A stretch of 64,000 nucleotides of DNA from Taibaiella sp965229095 (GCA_965229095.1 OZ245855.1:4092001-4156000); one strand, 5' to 3'; counted from the first letter of the stretch, positions 1-8,968 are shown. Numbers and translations are program-made. Notes: generated by a model from the letters alone, not told the origin.

Positions 1-407
1 CCCAGCGCAGCTTCTATCATTTTGAACTGGATGCTCTGGAAGCCGGAGGCGGGACGCAGCAGATCCCTGAAATCGAGGAAATCCAGCGGCGTCATGGTTT
101 CTATTACCGTTATCTGGTCGACCAATACCTGCAGTATCGTGCAGATACGTTTAAGGCGATGCACCGAGTTATATATATCGGGAGAGTTATCGGCTACATT
201 CGACTGCCGGAATATATTGCGTACGATGTCCAGCTCATGTAATATCTGTTTGAACCATAGCTCGTAAGTCTGATGGATAATGACAAAGAGCATCTCGTCA
301 TCCGCTTTAATGCCTTCCTTGGCGCTCTCCGGTTGCTGGGCGTTGAGTATTTTGTCCAGTTGCAAGTATTCGCTGTAATACACCGGAGGTCTTTGTTTCT
401 TTTCCAT
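1..407 (-). CDS. kynA: Tryptophan 2,3-dioxygenase, N-terminal part
   Basis: Heme enzyme that opens the indole ring of L-tryptophan to N-formylkynurenine, the first step of the kynurenine route. The gene starts at 407 (reverse-strand ATG, protein MEKKQRPPVY...) and runs off the left edge after 135 codons. The family signature HQTYELWFKQILHEL is at residues 45-59, where H45 matches the active-site histidine of known TDOs; ASGFQS near residue 125 is also typical. The C-terminal half with the heme ligand is outside the window. It lies 47 bases downstream of gldG on the same strand, with no terminator visible between them. Confidence 0.93.
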   Translation of the reverse strand, partial: MEKKQRPPVYYSEYLQLDKILNAQQPESAKEGIKADDEMLFVIIHQTYELWFKQILHELDIVRNIFRQSNVADNSPDIYNSVHRLKRICTILQVLVDQITVIETMTPLDFLDFRDLLRPASGFQSIQFKMIEAAL

Positions 408-454
408 AACTATAATTTATTCGTAGGTGTTATCCCCTTTACTGTCCGGGGGCC

Positions 455-2167
455 TTATGCATATTTTCTTTTTCTTACAAAAGAGAAGACGGAACCCAGC
501 AGGAGGATGGCAATAACGGGGACGCCGATATTGATAAACTGCCATTTGCTTCTTTCCTTTTCTACGATCTTAGGATCGAGGATGCGGTTGTCAAAGCTCT
601 TGTTTCTTGCCGCCAGCAAGTTGTCTTCGTCGGTCATATATTCCATGCAGTTGAGCAGGAAGCTCCTGTTGTCGTAGCGCATAGATTGGTCGAACATATA
701 AACGCCCATCTCCAGCGGTCCTTTTCTTTCGGAATACTCATTGGTCAATATATCGGCATCGCCGGTTACGATCATTTTTCCTGGATGCTCTGCCTTCGTC
801 TTTACCGTAAGCCTTAAGGAGTCTATCATATTGGCAACAGGTATCGGACGGCGCGTGGCATAAGGGGAGCTGAAATTTCCTTCAAGCAATACCGCTACGG
901 CCAGGTTTTGTTTCGGGAAAGCAGCCGGGTTAAGCGGTTCTATGGCCGATTGCAGGATGATGGGCAATGGCGCGGCTTCGGTCCTGCTGTATTTGCTGGA
1001 TGCCAGCAATACTGTTTTTTGTATCGCAGGATCATTGGTATTGAAATCGATGCTGCTTACGAAGCGTCCCAGCACACCGTCCAGGTGCTTTACCAGGGGA
1101 TGGTCGCTTCCAGCAGCCAGTACTGGGAAATATACCCAGGGAAGCATATTGGATGCGGAATTGGCAGCGCTGGTCTGTATCGGGATAAAAGCATGTCCCA
1201 CGGCATCTTCAATCACATTCGTATTTACCCTAACCCCATAGCTGAACAGAAGATCGTTGAGGTTCAGATCGACTGCCATAGCGTTGAAATGACCGCTGCG
1301 CAAGCTGTCCAGGGTACCGGTTACGGTGTTCAGGCTCCAGAATATATTGCCGCCGTTCATAACATACTGATCGATCTTGAATTTGTCGCGTTCGTCAAAA
1401 GCAAGGGTAGGCCTGTTGACCAGAATGGCTTTAAAAGAAGAAGGGATAGCCGTATGTTGGCCGATGTCGAAAGTATCGATCCGGTAGAACTGTTGCAAGG
1501 TAAACAGCGCAGCGCCGATATGGGGGTCGAATTGTTCCCCGTTGCCTGTGAGGTAAGCTATGGCTGGTCTTTCGGCCCGGCTTAGCTGGTGGATGCCGTT
1601 GGCCAGGTTGTATTCCAGCAGCATTTCCGACTTAAGCAGGATCTGCCGGCCCAGGGTAAAGGTATTGGATTCCTGGAGAAACACCGGGTAGGCAACCGAT
1701 GCTCCTTGTTTATCCACCATCGTGATCAATGCCCAGGGAAAAACCATTTGCTGGCTCGTTCCTTTCTTGCCGTCATTGCGGATCACGGGAATGCCTTCCA
1801 TATGGTATTTCTTCAGGATCGCTAAAGCAGAAGTGTCTTTGCCTAATGGATCGATAACCCGGTAGCTGACTTTATTGTTGCTGATATCCCTGAAATGACG
1901 AAGTGTTTCTTCGGTGCTGTAAGAAAGCCGTTTGAAAGGCGCCGACAGATCGTCGCCATCGAGGAATACAAGTACTTCGACCTTCTGGTCAAGGCCTTTC
2001 AGCATTTTGCGTGTCGCCTCTGTGATCGTGTATCTTTTATCTTTGGTAAGGTCGACCTGCCCATGAAAAAACCAGGCGGCGATATTGGCAGCGATAACGA
2101 GAACGATGATCGCTACCAATCCGGCGACTGGTTTTTTTTGTTTATTTCCTTGTGTGGTTGCAGCCAT
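455..2167 (-). CDS. gldG: GldG-like gliding-motility ABC transporter auxiliary protein
   Basis: 570-residue inner-membrane protein with one membrane segment near residues 14-34 and a second at the extreme C-terminus (about 545-563), enclosing a large periplasmic domain. This layout, the opening stretch GQVDLTKDKRYTIT and the length match GldG, the partner of the GldA ATPase and GldF permease in Bacteroidota. In Flavobacterium johnsoniae these genes are needed for gliding; in other Bacteroidota the homologues occur without proven gliding. Here the permease gene gldF is not adjacent but lies at 17287 on the other strand, and no gldA is seen. Family assignment is firm, the role in this organism is inferred. 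Confidence 0.9.
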   Translation of the reverse strand: MAATTQGNKQKKPVAGLVAIIVLVIAANIAAWFFHGQVDLTKDKRYTITEATRKMLKGLDQKVEVLVFLDGDDLSAPFKRLSYSTEETLRHFRDISNNKVSYRVIDPLGKDTSALAILKKYHMEGIPVIRNDGKKGTSQQMVFPWALITMVDKQGASVAYPVFLQESNTFTLGRQILLKSEMLLEYNLANGIHQLSRAERPAIAYLTGNGEQFDPHIGAALFTLQQFYRIDTFDIGQHTAIPSSFKAILVNRPTLAFDERDKFKIDQYVMNGGNIFWSLNTVTGTLDSLRSGHFNAMAVDLNLNDLLFSYGVRVNTNVIEDAVGHAFIPIQTSAANSASNMLPWVYFPVLAAGSDHPLVKHLDGVLGRFVSSIDFNTNDPAIQKTVLLASSKYSRTEAAPLPIILQSAIEPLNPAAFPKQNLAVAVLLEGNFSSPYATRRPIPVANMIDSLRLTVKTKAEHPGKMIVTGDADILTNEYSERKGPLEMGVYMFDQSMRYDNRSFLLNCMEYMTDEDNLLAARNKSFDNRILDPKIVEKERSKWQFINIGVPVIAILLLGSVFSFVRKRKYA

Positions 2168-2221
2168 TTCTATTTTTCGAATGACTGCAAAAATATTGAA
2201 AGGGATGTGGAAATGCTAATT

Positions 2222-3487
2222 TTACTTTTGGCTCAGGAAGCGGACCAGACCGGCTGCCAGTTCGGGGTTTAAAGGTAGTTCGGGCTGAGCATAAGTGACT
2301 TGGTTGGCCGTAGGATTGGCTGGCGCATTTTTCAGGACATGGTTCATGCCGTTAATGATCGTCAATGTTGCTTTGGGTACGGCTTTGTGCAGCATTTCCG
2401 CATCGGCTGCCGGAATCTGGAGATCGGTGGTGCCGCCTACGATCCATATGGGTGTCTTTACTTTAGCCAGCTCTGCTGCAGGCTCGTACTTCATCCAGGA
2501 AATAAGGTAAGGCTGTACCGATTCCCTGAAAACAACCTGGAGGCTTTGGGGTACTTTACTGGTCATGTGGCCGTCTTTTAACTCGTCGATAATACTATTG
2601 GCTTCGGGGCTGTTCAATTGTCGTCTCAGGGTAAGGGCGATATTTTCCCCTATGCCGCAAAGCGATACCAGGCCGGCTACCTGGGTTTGCTGCGCTGCAA
2701 GGGTCCCAATCAAGGCGCCTTCGCTATGCCCGATAATAAATATCCTGGTATAACCATTGCTCTTCAGGTAGCTGATCAGTTGAACCGCATCCTGTACGTA
2801 ATCATCGAACCTGAGTTTGGATTCGTCGGGGCTAAACCCGGTGCTCTGTCCTACAAGCCTTTTGTCGTATCGGAAGCTGGCTATGCCGCTTTCTGCAAGG
2901 GTTTCGGCAATCATTTTGTAGGCATTGGTATTTAAGTTTGCCCCATTGTTACAATTGCGATCGGTAGCCCCACTGCCTGCTATGATGAGGACAACAGGCG
3001 TTTGGTCTGTTGCATTTTGCGGAAGCATGAGGGTTCCTTTCAGGTTGCCGCCTTTTACGGCCACGGTACGCTCTTCTTCCGGGAAACGGGATGCTGGGGC
3101 TTTTGCGGTGGCCTCTTTATCGGGTGGTGGCGGCGCCAGTATAAAGCCGATCAATTGATGACGATCGTTAAAATTGCAGGAAAAGCCGTGGTTGCCATTG
3201 CTGAAGCGCATGCCGATCATTACCGAAACGGCATTCTGGTCTATGCCTTCGGGCAGGTAATAGGATTTGTATCCTCCGAACATGGCCGATACCTGTTGCC
3301 AGGTGGTTTGCAATACTTCTTTGTTGACTTCTTTAATGCTTGGGTCAAAGAGAGACGCCGCTTCTTCATATTTTTCCTGCGTGATCGCCTTTACAAATTT
3401 TTCTGCAAGCTCGACATTGGTCTGGGCTTTGCTTTGGCAGGAGAGGAACAGGCAGGTTGAGAAAAACAATAGGAATAAATTTTTCAT
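2222..3487 (-). CDS. Lipoprotein alpha/beta hydrolase with N-terminal DUF3887-type domain
   Basis: 421 residues. A lipoprotein signal ends at FLSC with Cys17, so the mature protein is probably membrane-anchored. Residues about 25-120 resemble the DUF3887 domain that often precedes bacterial serine hydrolases. The hydrolase domain follows, with an oxyanion region LIIAGSG near 168-174, the nucleophile elbow GHSEG (Ser255), an acidic residue in GGTTDLQ and a histidine in NGMNHVL near the C-terminus, giving a complete catalytic triad. The substrate cannot be told from sequence. It is the last gene of a run with the SdpR/SdpI-like genes (25 bases after sdpI) and may be co-transcribed with them. 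Confidence 0.85.
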   Translation of the reverse strand: MKNLFLLFFSTCLFLSCQSKAQTNVELAEKFVKAITQEKYEEAASLFDPSIKEVNKEVLQTTWQQVSAMFGGYKSYYLPEGIDQNAVSVMIGMRFSNGNHGFSCNFNDRHQLIGFILAPPPPDKEATAKAPASRFPEEERTVAVKGGNLKGTLMLPQNATDQTPVVLIIAGSGATDRNCNNGANLNTNAYKMIAETLAESGIASFRYDKRLVGQSTGFSPDESKLRFDDYVQDAVQLISYLKSNGYTRIFIIGHSEGALIGTLAAQQTQVAGLVSLCGIGENIALTLRRQLNSPEANSIIDELKDGHMTSKVPQSLQVVFRESVQPYLISWMKYEPAAELAKVKTPIWIVGGTTDLQIPAADAEMLHKAVPKATLTIINGMNHVLKNAPANPTANQVTYAQPELPLNPELAAGLVRFLSQK

Positions 3488-3511
3488 AATTGATCTTGAT
3501 TTTGGAATGAT

Positions 3512-4183
3512 TTATTGTGCCGGTCCGGCTGTTTCTTTTTTTAATTTACGCCATATGATATAGGAATAAACAACCGGAGCTAAGGCAAGGATGAGTATTA
3601 GCGGTACGGTTATTTTACCGATAAAAGTAATGCGGGGCAGGAAAGCAAGTACTGCCAGCAGCAAGCCTCCTGCCACCCAAAGCTTACCGGCAAACTGATG
3701 GGTCTTTTTCCATACTGTTTCGTTTTCAAGCGTCCAGGGAGAGCGGATGCCAATAAAATAGTTGGCTTTGAGCGAAGGGAAAAAGTTACCTAATGCTGCC
3801 AGGAAAAGCCCCATAAATGCAAACATGAATTTATCGAGATGCTGCATACTCTGGTTTTTGGAAATGTATAGGGTGAAACAAGCAAGCCCCGTTAAAAACA
3901 GAACAAGGATAAAACGGATATGTTCGAATTTGCCGGAACCGCTCTTTAATTTCTGTTTGGGATCGATAATGGGTAATAAGAAAAAGAGGAGGTAGAAGCC
4001 AAGGGGCAGACTGGCGGGTATCAGCCAAAGGCTTTGCCTGCTGCTCCAGCCATTGATCTCGCCATTGCTGCCAAAGTGGGTAGGCACACTTTCGGGCAGG
4101 CCGGAATAGATAAAAGCGAGATAACAGTAAGGCACCAGTATCAGCAGGATATAGAGGAATTCTTTTGCCGGGTTGCTTTTCAT
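3512..4183 (-). CDS. SdpI-like membrane protein (DUF1648 / SdpI family)
   Basis: 223 residues with about six membrane segments. The motif VPTHFGSNGEINGW at residues 34-47 is the DUF1648 hallmark, and the second half (NYFIGIRSPWTLENETVW) is the SdpI-family signature. In Bacillus subtilis, SdpI gives immunity to the SdpC toxin and also signals to the autorepressor SdpR. Here it sits in the same orientation behind an SdpR-like repressor gene and a small membrane-protein gene, so an SdpRI-like pair is likely, but no SdpC-like toxin is visible. The trigger or toxin it responds to is unknown. Confidence 0.88.
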   Translation of the reverse strand: MKSNPAKEFLYILLILVPYCYLAFIYSGLPESVPTHFGSNGEINGWSSRQSLWLIPASLPLGFYLLFFLLPIIDPKQKLKSGSGKFEHIRFILVLFLTGLACFTLYISKNQSMQHLDKFMFAFMGLFLAALGNFFPSLKANYFIGIRSPWTLENETVWKKTHQFAGKLWVAGGLLLAVLAFLPRITFIGKITVPLILILALAPVVYSYIIWRKLKKETAGPAQ

Positions 4184-4200
4184 ATAAACAGGATTTAGGA

Positions 4201-4689
4201 TTATTGTTGGGGTACAGGTATAGATTGCAGCAGGCGGGCCAGGGTTTCGGCTTGGTGTGTGCCGATCAGCAGTTTCTTTTTGTGTTCCTTGAGCACGAGC
4301 TGCAGCCCCTGATCGCCGGAAATATTAAGCGCCCTGTTGCTGCCCACGCCCCTTATGCCCCAGCCGCCATATTCTTTTACCGGATCGTATTGCCGGATAG
4401 AAAGATAATCGATGTCTTCCCAGCGATACTTTTTATACCTCATCTGCAAGGGAAAGAAACGGACATAGATGCCATCGCTTCTTATTTCGGTATCGAGGCG
4501 TATAAACAGGAAGGAAGCCGGCAGCAGCAAGGATAACGACATAAGCGTTATCGGAAGCCAATTGTCCGCAGCATGCCGCAGCAGGATGTAGATAACGGTT
4601 CCCACGATCAGGACAACGATCCCGAGCAAGGTCCACAGCCACCATTGCCGGAACCGTTGTTGCTCTTTAAAAAGGATTTCTGTTTTCAT
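4201..4689 (-). CDS. Small membrane protein between the SdpR- and SdpI-like genes
   Basis: About 162 residues from the ATG at 4689 (MKTEILFKEQ...). A start nine codons upstream would overlap the repressor gene and is less likely, because the ATG at 4689 lies directly after the repressor stop. There are two hydrophobic segments near residues 20-40 and 50-70, then a soluble C-terminal half that contains YKKYRWEDI and other features seen in DUF6141-like or PH-domain-like membrane proteins. I do not recognise a specific family. Position suggests a role linked to the SdpR/SdpI pair, possibly in sensing; this is inference. Confidence 0.75.
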   Translation of the reverse strand: MKTEILFKEQQRFRQWWLWTLLGIVVLIVGTVIYILLRHAADNWLPITLMSLSLLLPASFLFIRLDTEIRSDGIYVRFFPLQMRYKKYRWEDIDYLSIRQYDPVKEYGGWGIRGVGSNRALNISGDQGLQLVLKEHKKKLLIGTHQAETLARLLQSIPVPQQ

Positions 4690-4691
4690 AG

Positions 4692-4946
4692 TTAACGTTT
4701 TAATGCGATGATCCATTCCAGGATATCATCCAATACCGTAGTATTGATGCTGTATGTAATGAACTGGCCTTGCTTTTCGGAGCTTACCAAACCGGCATGC
4801 CGCAGTATCTCGAGATGATGCGAAATGCTGGGTTTGGAAATATCAAACAGATCGGCAATCTCGCCTGCAGTAAGGTCCCGTTCCCGAAGGTGTTTCAGGA
4901 TGTCCCTCCGGATGGGATCGTTAAGCGCTTTAAAGAGTGCATTCAA
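4692..4946 (-). CDS. ArsR-family autorepressor, SdpR-like
   Basis: 84-residue winged-helix protein. The opening MNALFKALNDPIRRDILKHL and the recognition region LFDISKPSISHHLEILRHAG are typical of the ArsR family; there are no metal-binding cysteines, as in the SdpR subgroup. SdpR represses its own operon and is relieved when it is held at the membrane by SdpI. Upstream of the start lies a perfect 11-bp inverted repeat (4950-4975) that overlaps the predicted promoter, which fits autorepression. The gene is followed with almost no gap by the membrane-protein and SdpI-like genes. Confidence 0.9.
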   Translation of the reverse strand: MNALFKALNDPIRRDILKHLRERDLTAGEIADLFDISKPSISHHLEILRHAGLVSSEKQGQFITYSINTTVLDDILEWIIALKR

Positions 4947-4949
4947 TGA

Positions 4950-4975
4950 TTTAGATATTTAGACAAATATCTAAA
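4950..4975. promoter_or_regulatory. Likely SdpR-type operator, 11-bp inverted repeat
   Basis: TTTAGATATTT at 4950-4960 and AAATATCTAAA at 4965-4975 are perfect inverted repeats separated by AGAC. The site begins three bases upstream of the repressor start codon and covers the predicted -7 element, as expected for an ArsR-type operator. Binding by the neighbouring repressor is inferred. Confidence 0.75.
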
Positions 4976-4993
4976 TAATTTGCCACAAAACAA
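4964..4993 (-). promoter_or_regulatory. Predicted Bacteroidota promoter of the SdpR/SdpI-like operon
   Basis: Read on the minus strand: TTG (4993-4991), 19 bases, then GATATTTG (4971-4964), one mismatch from the TAnnTTTG -7 consensus. The -7 element sits inside the inverted repeat, so a bound repressor would block it. Confidence 0.5.
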
Positions 4994-5025
4994 AAAAAAT
5001 AACATCCGGGATTTCCCGGATGTTA
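4986..5025 (-). terminator. Intrinsic terminator after the HAD phosphatase gene
   Basis: A perfect 11-bp stem (5000-5010 with 5015-5025) with a 4-base loop is followed, in the minus direction, by a run of T (plus-strand A-tract 4986-4999). It lies 26 bases beyond the phosphatase stop codon. Confidence 0.85.
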
Positions 5026-5051
5026 TCCTGTCTTTTATGATTAAACCCGTC

Positions 5052-5657
5052 TTATATCTTATCGATACGGATGTACTGCATGCCTGCTGCAATAGCCGAT
5101 TGCACACCTGCTTCACCATCTTCAAATACCATGCAGCGTTCCGGTGCTACGCCCAGGTCCTGTGCCGCTTTAAGGAAAGGGTCGGGAAAAGGTTTGCCTT
5201 GTTCCGTTTCCCCGGCACAAACTATAGTTTCTATAAGATGGTCTATGCCTAAAAGCGCCAATGTATGTACTACCGTAGCTCTCCTTCCGCCCGATACCAC
5301 GCCGATCTTTACCTGGCCGGCATGCTGCTTCAGGTGTTCCACTACAAAAGGGACGGGCTGTGTATGTGCTATATACTCATCAAAGAAAATACTGCCTTTC
5401 CTGTCGCTGAACTGGGCGGCATCCAGGGCTACCTGGTAGCGCTTGCTGATCTCGGCCACTACCGCAGCCGTGGGTAAGCCGGCCAGCTCATCGATCAGCG
5501 CCGGGTCGAGGGCAAAGCCAAATTCGGAGGCTGTTTGTACAAAGCTGTCTTTGTGGGCTTGCATGTTATCGGCCAACGTGCCGTCGCAATCGTATAAGAA
5601 TGCCTGGAAAGGTCCGGCAGTCAATAGGTTCAGCTTCTCAAGCTTTATATGGTCCAT
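5052..5657 (-). CDS. HAD-family phosphatase (beta-phosphoglucomutase-like subfamily)
   Basis: 201 residues with all HAD motifs: motif I YDCDGT (nucleophile Asp24), motif II VVSGG near residues 119-123, motif III lysine in QGKPFPDP, and motif IV VFEDGEAG. The helical cap inserted between motifs I and II places it with beta-phosphoglucomutase, phosphoglycolate phosphatase and similar small-molecule phosphatases. The substrate cannot be assigned. Its start codon follows the trhO stop codon with no gap, so the two genes are very likely translated from one transcript that ends at the hairpin at 5000-5025. Confidence 0.88.
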   Translation of the reverse strand: MDHIKLEKLNLLTAGPFQAFLYDCDGTLADNMQAHKDSFVQTASEFGFALDPALIDELAGLPTAAVVAEISKRYQVALDAAQFSDRKGSIFFDEYIAHTQPVPFVVEHLKQHAGQVKIGVVSGGRRATVVHTLALLGIDHLIETIVCAGETEQGKPFPDPFLKAAQDLGVAPERCMVFEDGEAGVQSAIAAGMQYIRIDKI

Positions 5658-6731
5658 TTAATCTTTGTTATGCTCTTCCCGTTCCTGTTGCCAGGCAGCG
5701 CGATGTTTACGCAGGGGATGGTCTTTGGATTTGTTGAATATCTTGATGCCGTTTTCCCTGCCGGCGCGCAGGGCGCGTTGTTCTTCTTCGGGCAAATGGT
5801 ATTCGTTTACGCAAGCCTCGCTGCAGCAGCCATCGTATTTGGCGGCGCAGTCGGCGCATTGGATAAAGAGCAAATGGCAGCCATCGTTATGACAATTGGT
5901 ATGTGTATCGCAGGCCTGGCCGCATTGGTGGCATTGCGCGATCACATCTTCCGTGATGCGTTCGCCCAGGCGTTCGTCAAACACGAAATTCTTACCGATG
6001 AACTTCAAGGGCAATTGCTGCTCTTTGGCTTTGCGCGCATACTCTATAATGCCTCCTTCGACATGGAAAACGTTCTTAAAGCCATTGTGCAGCATGTAAG
6101 CGCTGGCCTTTTCGCAGCGGATGCCCCCGGTGCAATACATCACGATATTCTTGTCTTTACTTTCTTGCAGCATGTCGAGTGCCATAGGCAACTGATCGCG
6201 GAAGGTATCGGAAGGGACTTCTATGGCATTCTGAAAATGACCCACTTCATACTCGTAGTGGTTGCGCATGTCTACAAACAAGGTATCCGGATCATCGATC
6301 ATCTGGTTTACCTCTTCTGCTTTCAGGTAACGGCCTACCTGCGAGGGGTCGAAGGCAGGGTCGTCGATACCATCGGCTACGATCTGCTTCCGTACTTTCA
6401 TCCGCAGCACCCAGAACGATTTGCCGTCGTCTTCTACCGCGATATTAAGCCGGATACCGTCTAACTCCGGCGCTGACGCAAACAACGTAGTCCTGAAGGT
6501 TTCAAAAAGGCTTTGGGGTACGCTTACCTGGGCATTGATACCTTCCCCCGCAATATAGATGCGGCCAAAAACCTTGAGCGCTTCCAGTTGGCGGTAAAGT
6601 GCATCACGGAAGATTTGCGGGTCGGCAATGTGGAAATACTTGTAGAAGGAAACTGTGGTACGTGGCTCGGTTTCGGCCAGCATACGGGCTTTCAGTTCCT
6701 CGTTGGAGATGCGGTTGTGTAACACTGGCAT
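5658..6731 (-). CDS. trhO: tRNA uridine(34) hydroxylase TrhO (YceA-like, rhodanese domain)
   Basis: 357 residues. The TrhO family uses oxygen to hydroxylate U34 of certain tRNAs, the precursor of the wobble modification cmo5U/mo5U. The N-terminal acylphosphatase-like domain contains GRIYIAGEGINAQVS (about residues 56-70), the rhodanese domain carries the active-site loop CTGGIRCEK (Cys200, Cys206), and the C-terminal tail is Cys-rich with paired CxxC motifs, as in the longer members of the family. Length and motif order agree with the family. It forms a unit with the HAD gene immediately downstream. Confidence 0.93.
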   Translation of the reverse strand: MPVLHNRISNEELKARMLAETEPRTTVSFYKYFHIADPQIFRDALYRQLEALKVFGRIYIAGEGINAQVSVPQSLFETFRTTLFASAPELDGIRLNIAVEDDGKSFWVLRMKVRKQIVADGIDDPAFDPSQVGRYLKAEEVNQMIDDPDTLFVDMRNHYEYEVGHFQNAIEVPSDTFRDQLPMALDMLQESKDKNIVMYCTGGIRCEKASAYMLHNGFKNVFHVEGGIIEYARKAKEQQLPLKFIGKNFVFDERLGERITEDVIAQCHQCGQACDTHTNCHNDGCHLLFIQCADCAAKYDGCCSEACVNEYHLPEEEQRALRAGRENGIKIFNKSKDHPLRKHRAAWQQEREEHNKD

Positions 6732-6805
6732 GGTGTACCTTCCTTTCTTTTGAGGTTAAAAATGAGCCGCAAAATTACGATAATAAAATGAAATTGCCTT
6801 CTTGA

Positions 6806-6852
6806 TCCCTCTAACCCTATAAGGGCTTTAAACGCTTATAGGGTTAGAGGGA
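6806..6852. terminator. Long hairpin between the TPR lipoprotein gene and trhO
   Basis: Perfect 18-bp stem: 6806-6823 pairs with 6835-6852 around an 11-base loop. It lies six bases past the stop of the minus-strand TPR gene, so it probably ends that transcript; a T-rich stretch also follows on the plus side. Confidence 0.7.
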
Positions 6853-6857
6853 TGCGT

Positions 6858-7853
6858 TTATTTTTTTAATCTTTGAAGACCCTCCCTGGCGCCCTGCAAG
6901 GTACCGTCGAATACAATAGCCTGGCGATAGGCAACAATGGCGCTATCCTTCTGATGCAGCTTTTCAAAGCATAACCCTTTGTTGAAGTAGCCTTCGGCAC
7001 TGTTGGGCCTGGTATTGATCGCGAGGGTAAAATGGCGTAAGGCTTTTTCTACGGAATCCTGGGCCAGGAGTATTTTGCCCAGTTGCAGGTAAGCATCGGT
7101 ATAATCCATATCTTTCCTGATGCACACCCGGTATGCTTCTTTGGCTTTATCCAACTGTTTTTTGTGCTCGTAAAAATCACCGATCTCATATAAAGGATCG
7201 GCATTGGTGGTATCCAGGGCAAAAGTGGCCAGGTACTGCGTTATGGTCGCGGGATTGTCCGATGCCTTGTACCAGTCGGCCAGTTGGAAAGAAGCGTCGT
7301 AGTTGCGGGGGCTGGCTGCAAGTACATTTTTGGTTATGCGGATGGCTTCCAGGGTATCTTTAAGCGCCGCTTTTATCTGAGCCTGCATCATGAGTGCCGG
7401 AATATGCTGCGGCGCTGCGGCCAGTATCTTGCCGGTTTGTTCCTGTGCCGCTGCCGGGTTATGGGCGGCGATATAGGCTTTTGCCAGGAGCAGGCGTATA
7501 TTGGCATTGCCGGGTGATTGCTGTAAGCTGCGCAACAGGACTTTGACCGCCTCTTCGGGTCTGTTGAGCTTAAGCAGGAGAAAACCGGAAGTAAAGGTAT
7601 ATTGCGCGTTATCTTTATCCCTTTCCAGTGCTGCCTTTACATCTTCAAGGGCCAGGCTGTCCATGTCTATGTCCGAAAGCGCTTCCGCCCTTTGGAAATA
7701 GTAACGGGCATTGCCAGGCTCGGCTTCAATAGAATCGGTAAAAGGCTGGACCATCGGGTTGTGATAAGCAGGATTATCGTTTTGTGATAGTGCGCCGCCA
7801 CAGGAAACCAAAAAAAGAACCGGGGCAAAGAGAAAGGCAAAGTATCTGATCAT
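6858..7853 (-). CDS. TPR-repeat lipoprotein
   Basis: About 331 residues from the ATG at 7853, chosen because it gives a clean lipoprotein signal (MIRYFAFLFAPVLFLVSCGG, lipobox Cys at residue 19); a start 17 codons upstream would bury the signal. The mature protein is a chain of about eight tetratricopeptide repeats, visible as spaced A..Y...G motifs such as EAYRVCIRKDMDY and EGYFNKGLCFEKL. It is probably an envelope scaffold anchored by lipid. The family is common in Chitinophagaceae, with no known specific function. Confidence 0.85.
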   Translation of the reverse strand: MIRYFAFLFAPVLFLVSCGGALSQNDNPAYHNPMVQPFTDSIEAEPGNARYYFQRAEALSDIDMDSLALEDVKAALERDKDNAQYTFTSGFLLLKLNRPEEAVKVLLRSLQQSPGNANIRLLLAKAYIAAHNPAAAQEQTGKILAAAPQHIPALMMQAQIKAALKDTLEAIRITKNVLAASPRNYDASFQLADWYKASDNPATITQYLATFALDTTNADPLYEIGDFYEHKKQLDKAKEAYRVCIRKDMDYTDAYLQLGKILLAQDSVEKALRHFTLAINTRPNSAEGYFNKGLCFEKLHQKDSAIVAYRQAIVFDGTLQGAREGLQRLKK

Positions 7854-8071
7854 CAGTTGGGCTAGTCGAAGCTTTTGTAATATTATGTTTTTCTTAAGGG
7901 GCAAAAATAAGGGAACTCTGTTTTATTACGGTTGTTCTTTCTGTAAGGGGAAAGAAAGCGATTTTCTACAAGAGCGCAATAAACCGGGGCATTATATTTT
8001 GAATTTAAGTTTTCCTTGTGCCCCGTTTCATGCTCTTAATTAATAACTTAGCGCTATAAACTGGCTAATTA

Positions 8072-8968
8072 ATGGAACGTGTAAAGAATATACTGCAAAA
8101 GTTGCAGGAAGTGTATTATAGTAAACATCCGAAATCGGCGATCGATATCGACCTGATGCTGGATTATACCCGGGTAATGTATGCCGATCTGCTGGAATGG
8201 CGTCATCGTTTTAAAGAAGAACCGTTGACCAGCGAAAGCGCTGAGCCGAATAAGCATGTGGTCATCTCTGAAAAAGAGCAAGAGCCTGCGCCAGTTACAG
8301 CGCCCGAAGAAACGGTGGTTGCAAAGCCCGAAGAGCGCGCACCGCAACCGGCAACTGAAGATGCCGTAGCTGTAAAAGAGCCGGAAGCTACGGTGCCTGC
8401 GGATAAAACGTACCAGCCTGTGCAACATGACGATCCGCAGCCTAAAGAGCCGGAACCTGACCAGGCGCCTGTGGTAGAGGCGGAGCCGGAAAAGGAATAT
8501 ATCGAAGCATTGCAACAGGATATTTCCGGTATCAGCTTTGAGCCGCCTTCGGCCCCTGAATCCAGGAGCGAACTAAAGGAGGAGTTGCTGATCGAGGAGC
8601 CGGCGGTACAGCAAGCCGTAGCAGAGATACCGGTACCACCTGCCGCCGCGATACCCTTGCCAGATATGACGGTGAAGCCGGTGTCTAAACCCGTAGAGGC
8701 TGCCAATCTTTTTAGTGCGGTGAAGGCGCCCAGGGACATCAGGAGCGCTATCGGCATCAACGACAAATACCTTTTCCTGAACGAGTTGTTCAACAACCAT
8801 AAAAGCAATTACGAAGAAGCGCTGGATAAGCTGAACCATTTTTCAACGGCCGAGCAGGCCGAAGACTGGATCAGGACCAAGATAGCGCCGGTGCACAAGT
8901 GGGACCAGGATGATGCTACCGTGGCCAGTTTTTATACCCTGGTCAAAAGGCATTTCTCGGAGAGGTAA
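8072..8968 (+). CDS. Protein with long acidic Pro/Glu-rich linker, unknown function
   Basis: 298 residues. Two conserved-looking ends flank a low-complexity middle. Residues 1-50 are helical (MERVKNILQKLQEVYYSKHP...), residues about 55-215 are dominated by Glu, Pro, Ala and Val, and the C-terminal 75 residues (DIRSAIGINDKYLFLNELFN...) form a helical domain ending in TLVKRHFSER. There is no signal peptide or membrane segment. The C-terminal region resembles a small domain seen in other Bacteroidota hypothetical proteins; I cannot name a function. The end overlaps the convergent waaA gene by 37 bases. Confidence 0.8.
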   Translation: MERVKNILQKLQEVYYSKHPKSAIDIDLMLDYTRVMYADLLEWRHRFKEEPLTSESAEPNKHVVISEKEQEPAPVTAPEETVVAKPEERAPQPATEDAVAVKEPEATVPADKTYQPVQHDDPQPKEPEPDQAPVVEAEPEKEYIEALQQDISGISFEPPSAPESRSELKEELLIEEPAVQQAVAEIPVPPAAAIPLPDMTVKPVSKPVEAANLFSAVKAPRDIRSAIGINDKYLFLNELFNNHKSNYEEALDKLNHFSTAEQAEDWIRTKIAPVHKWDQDDATVASFYTLVKRHFSER

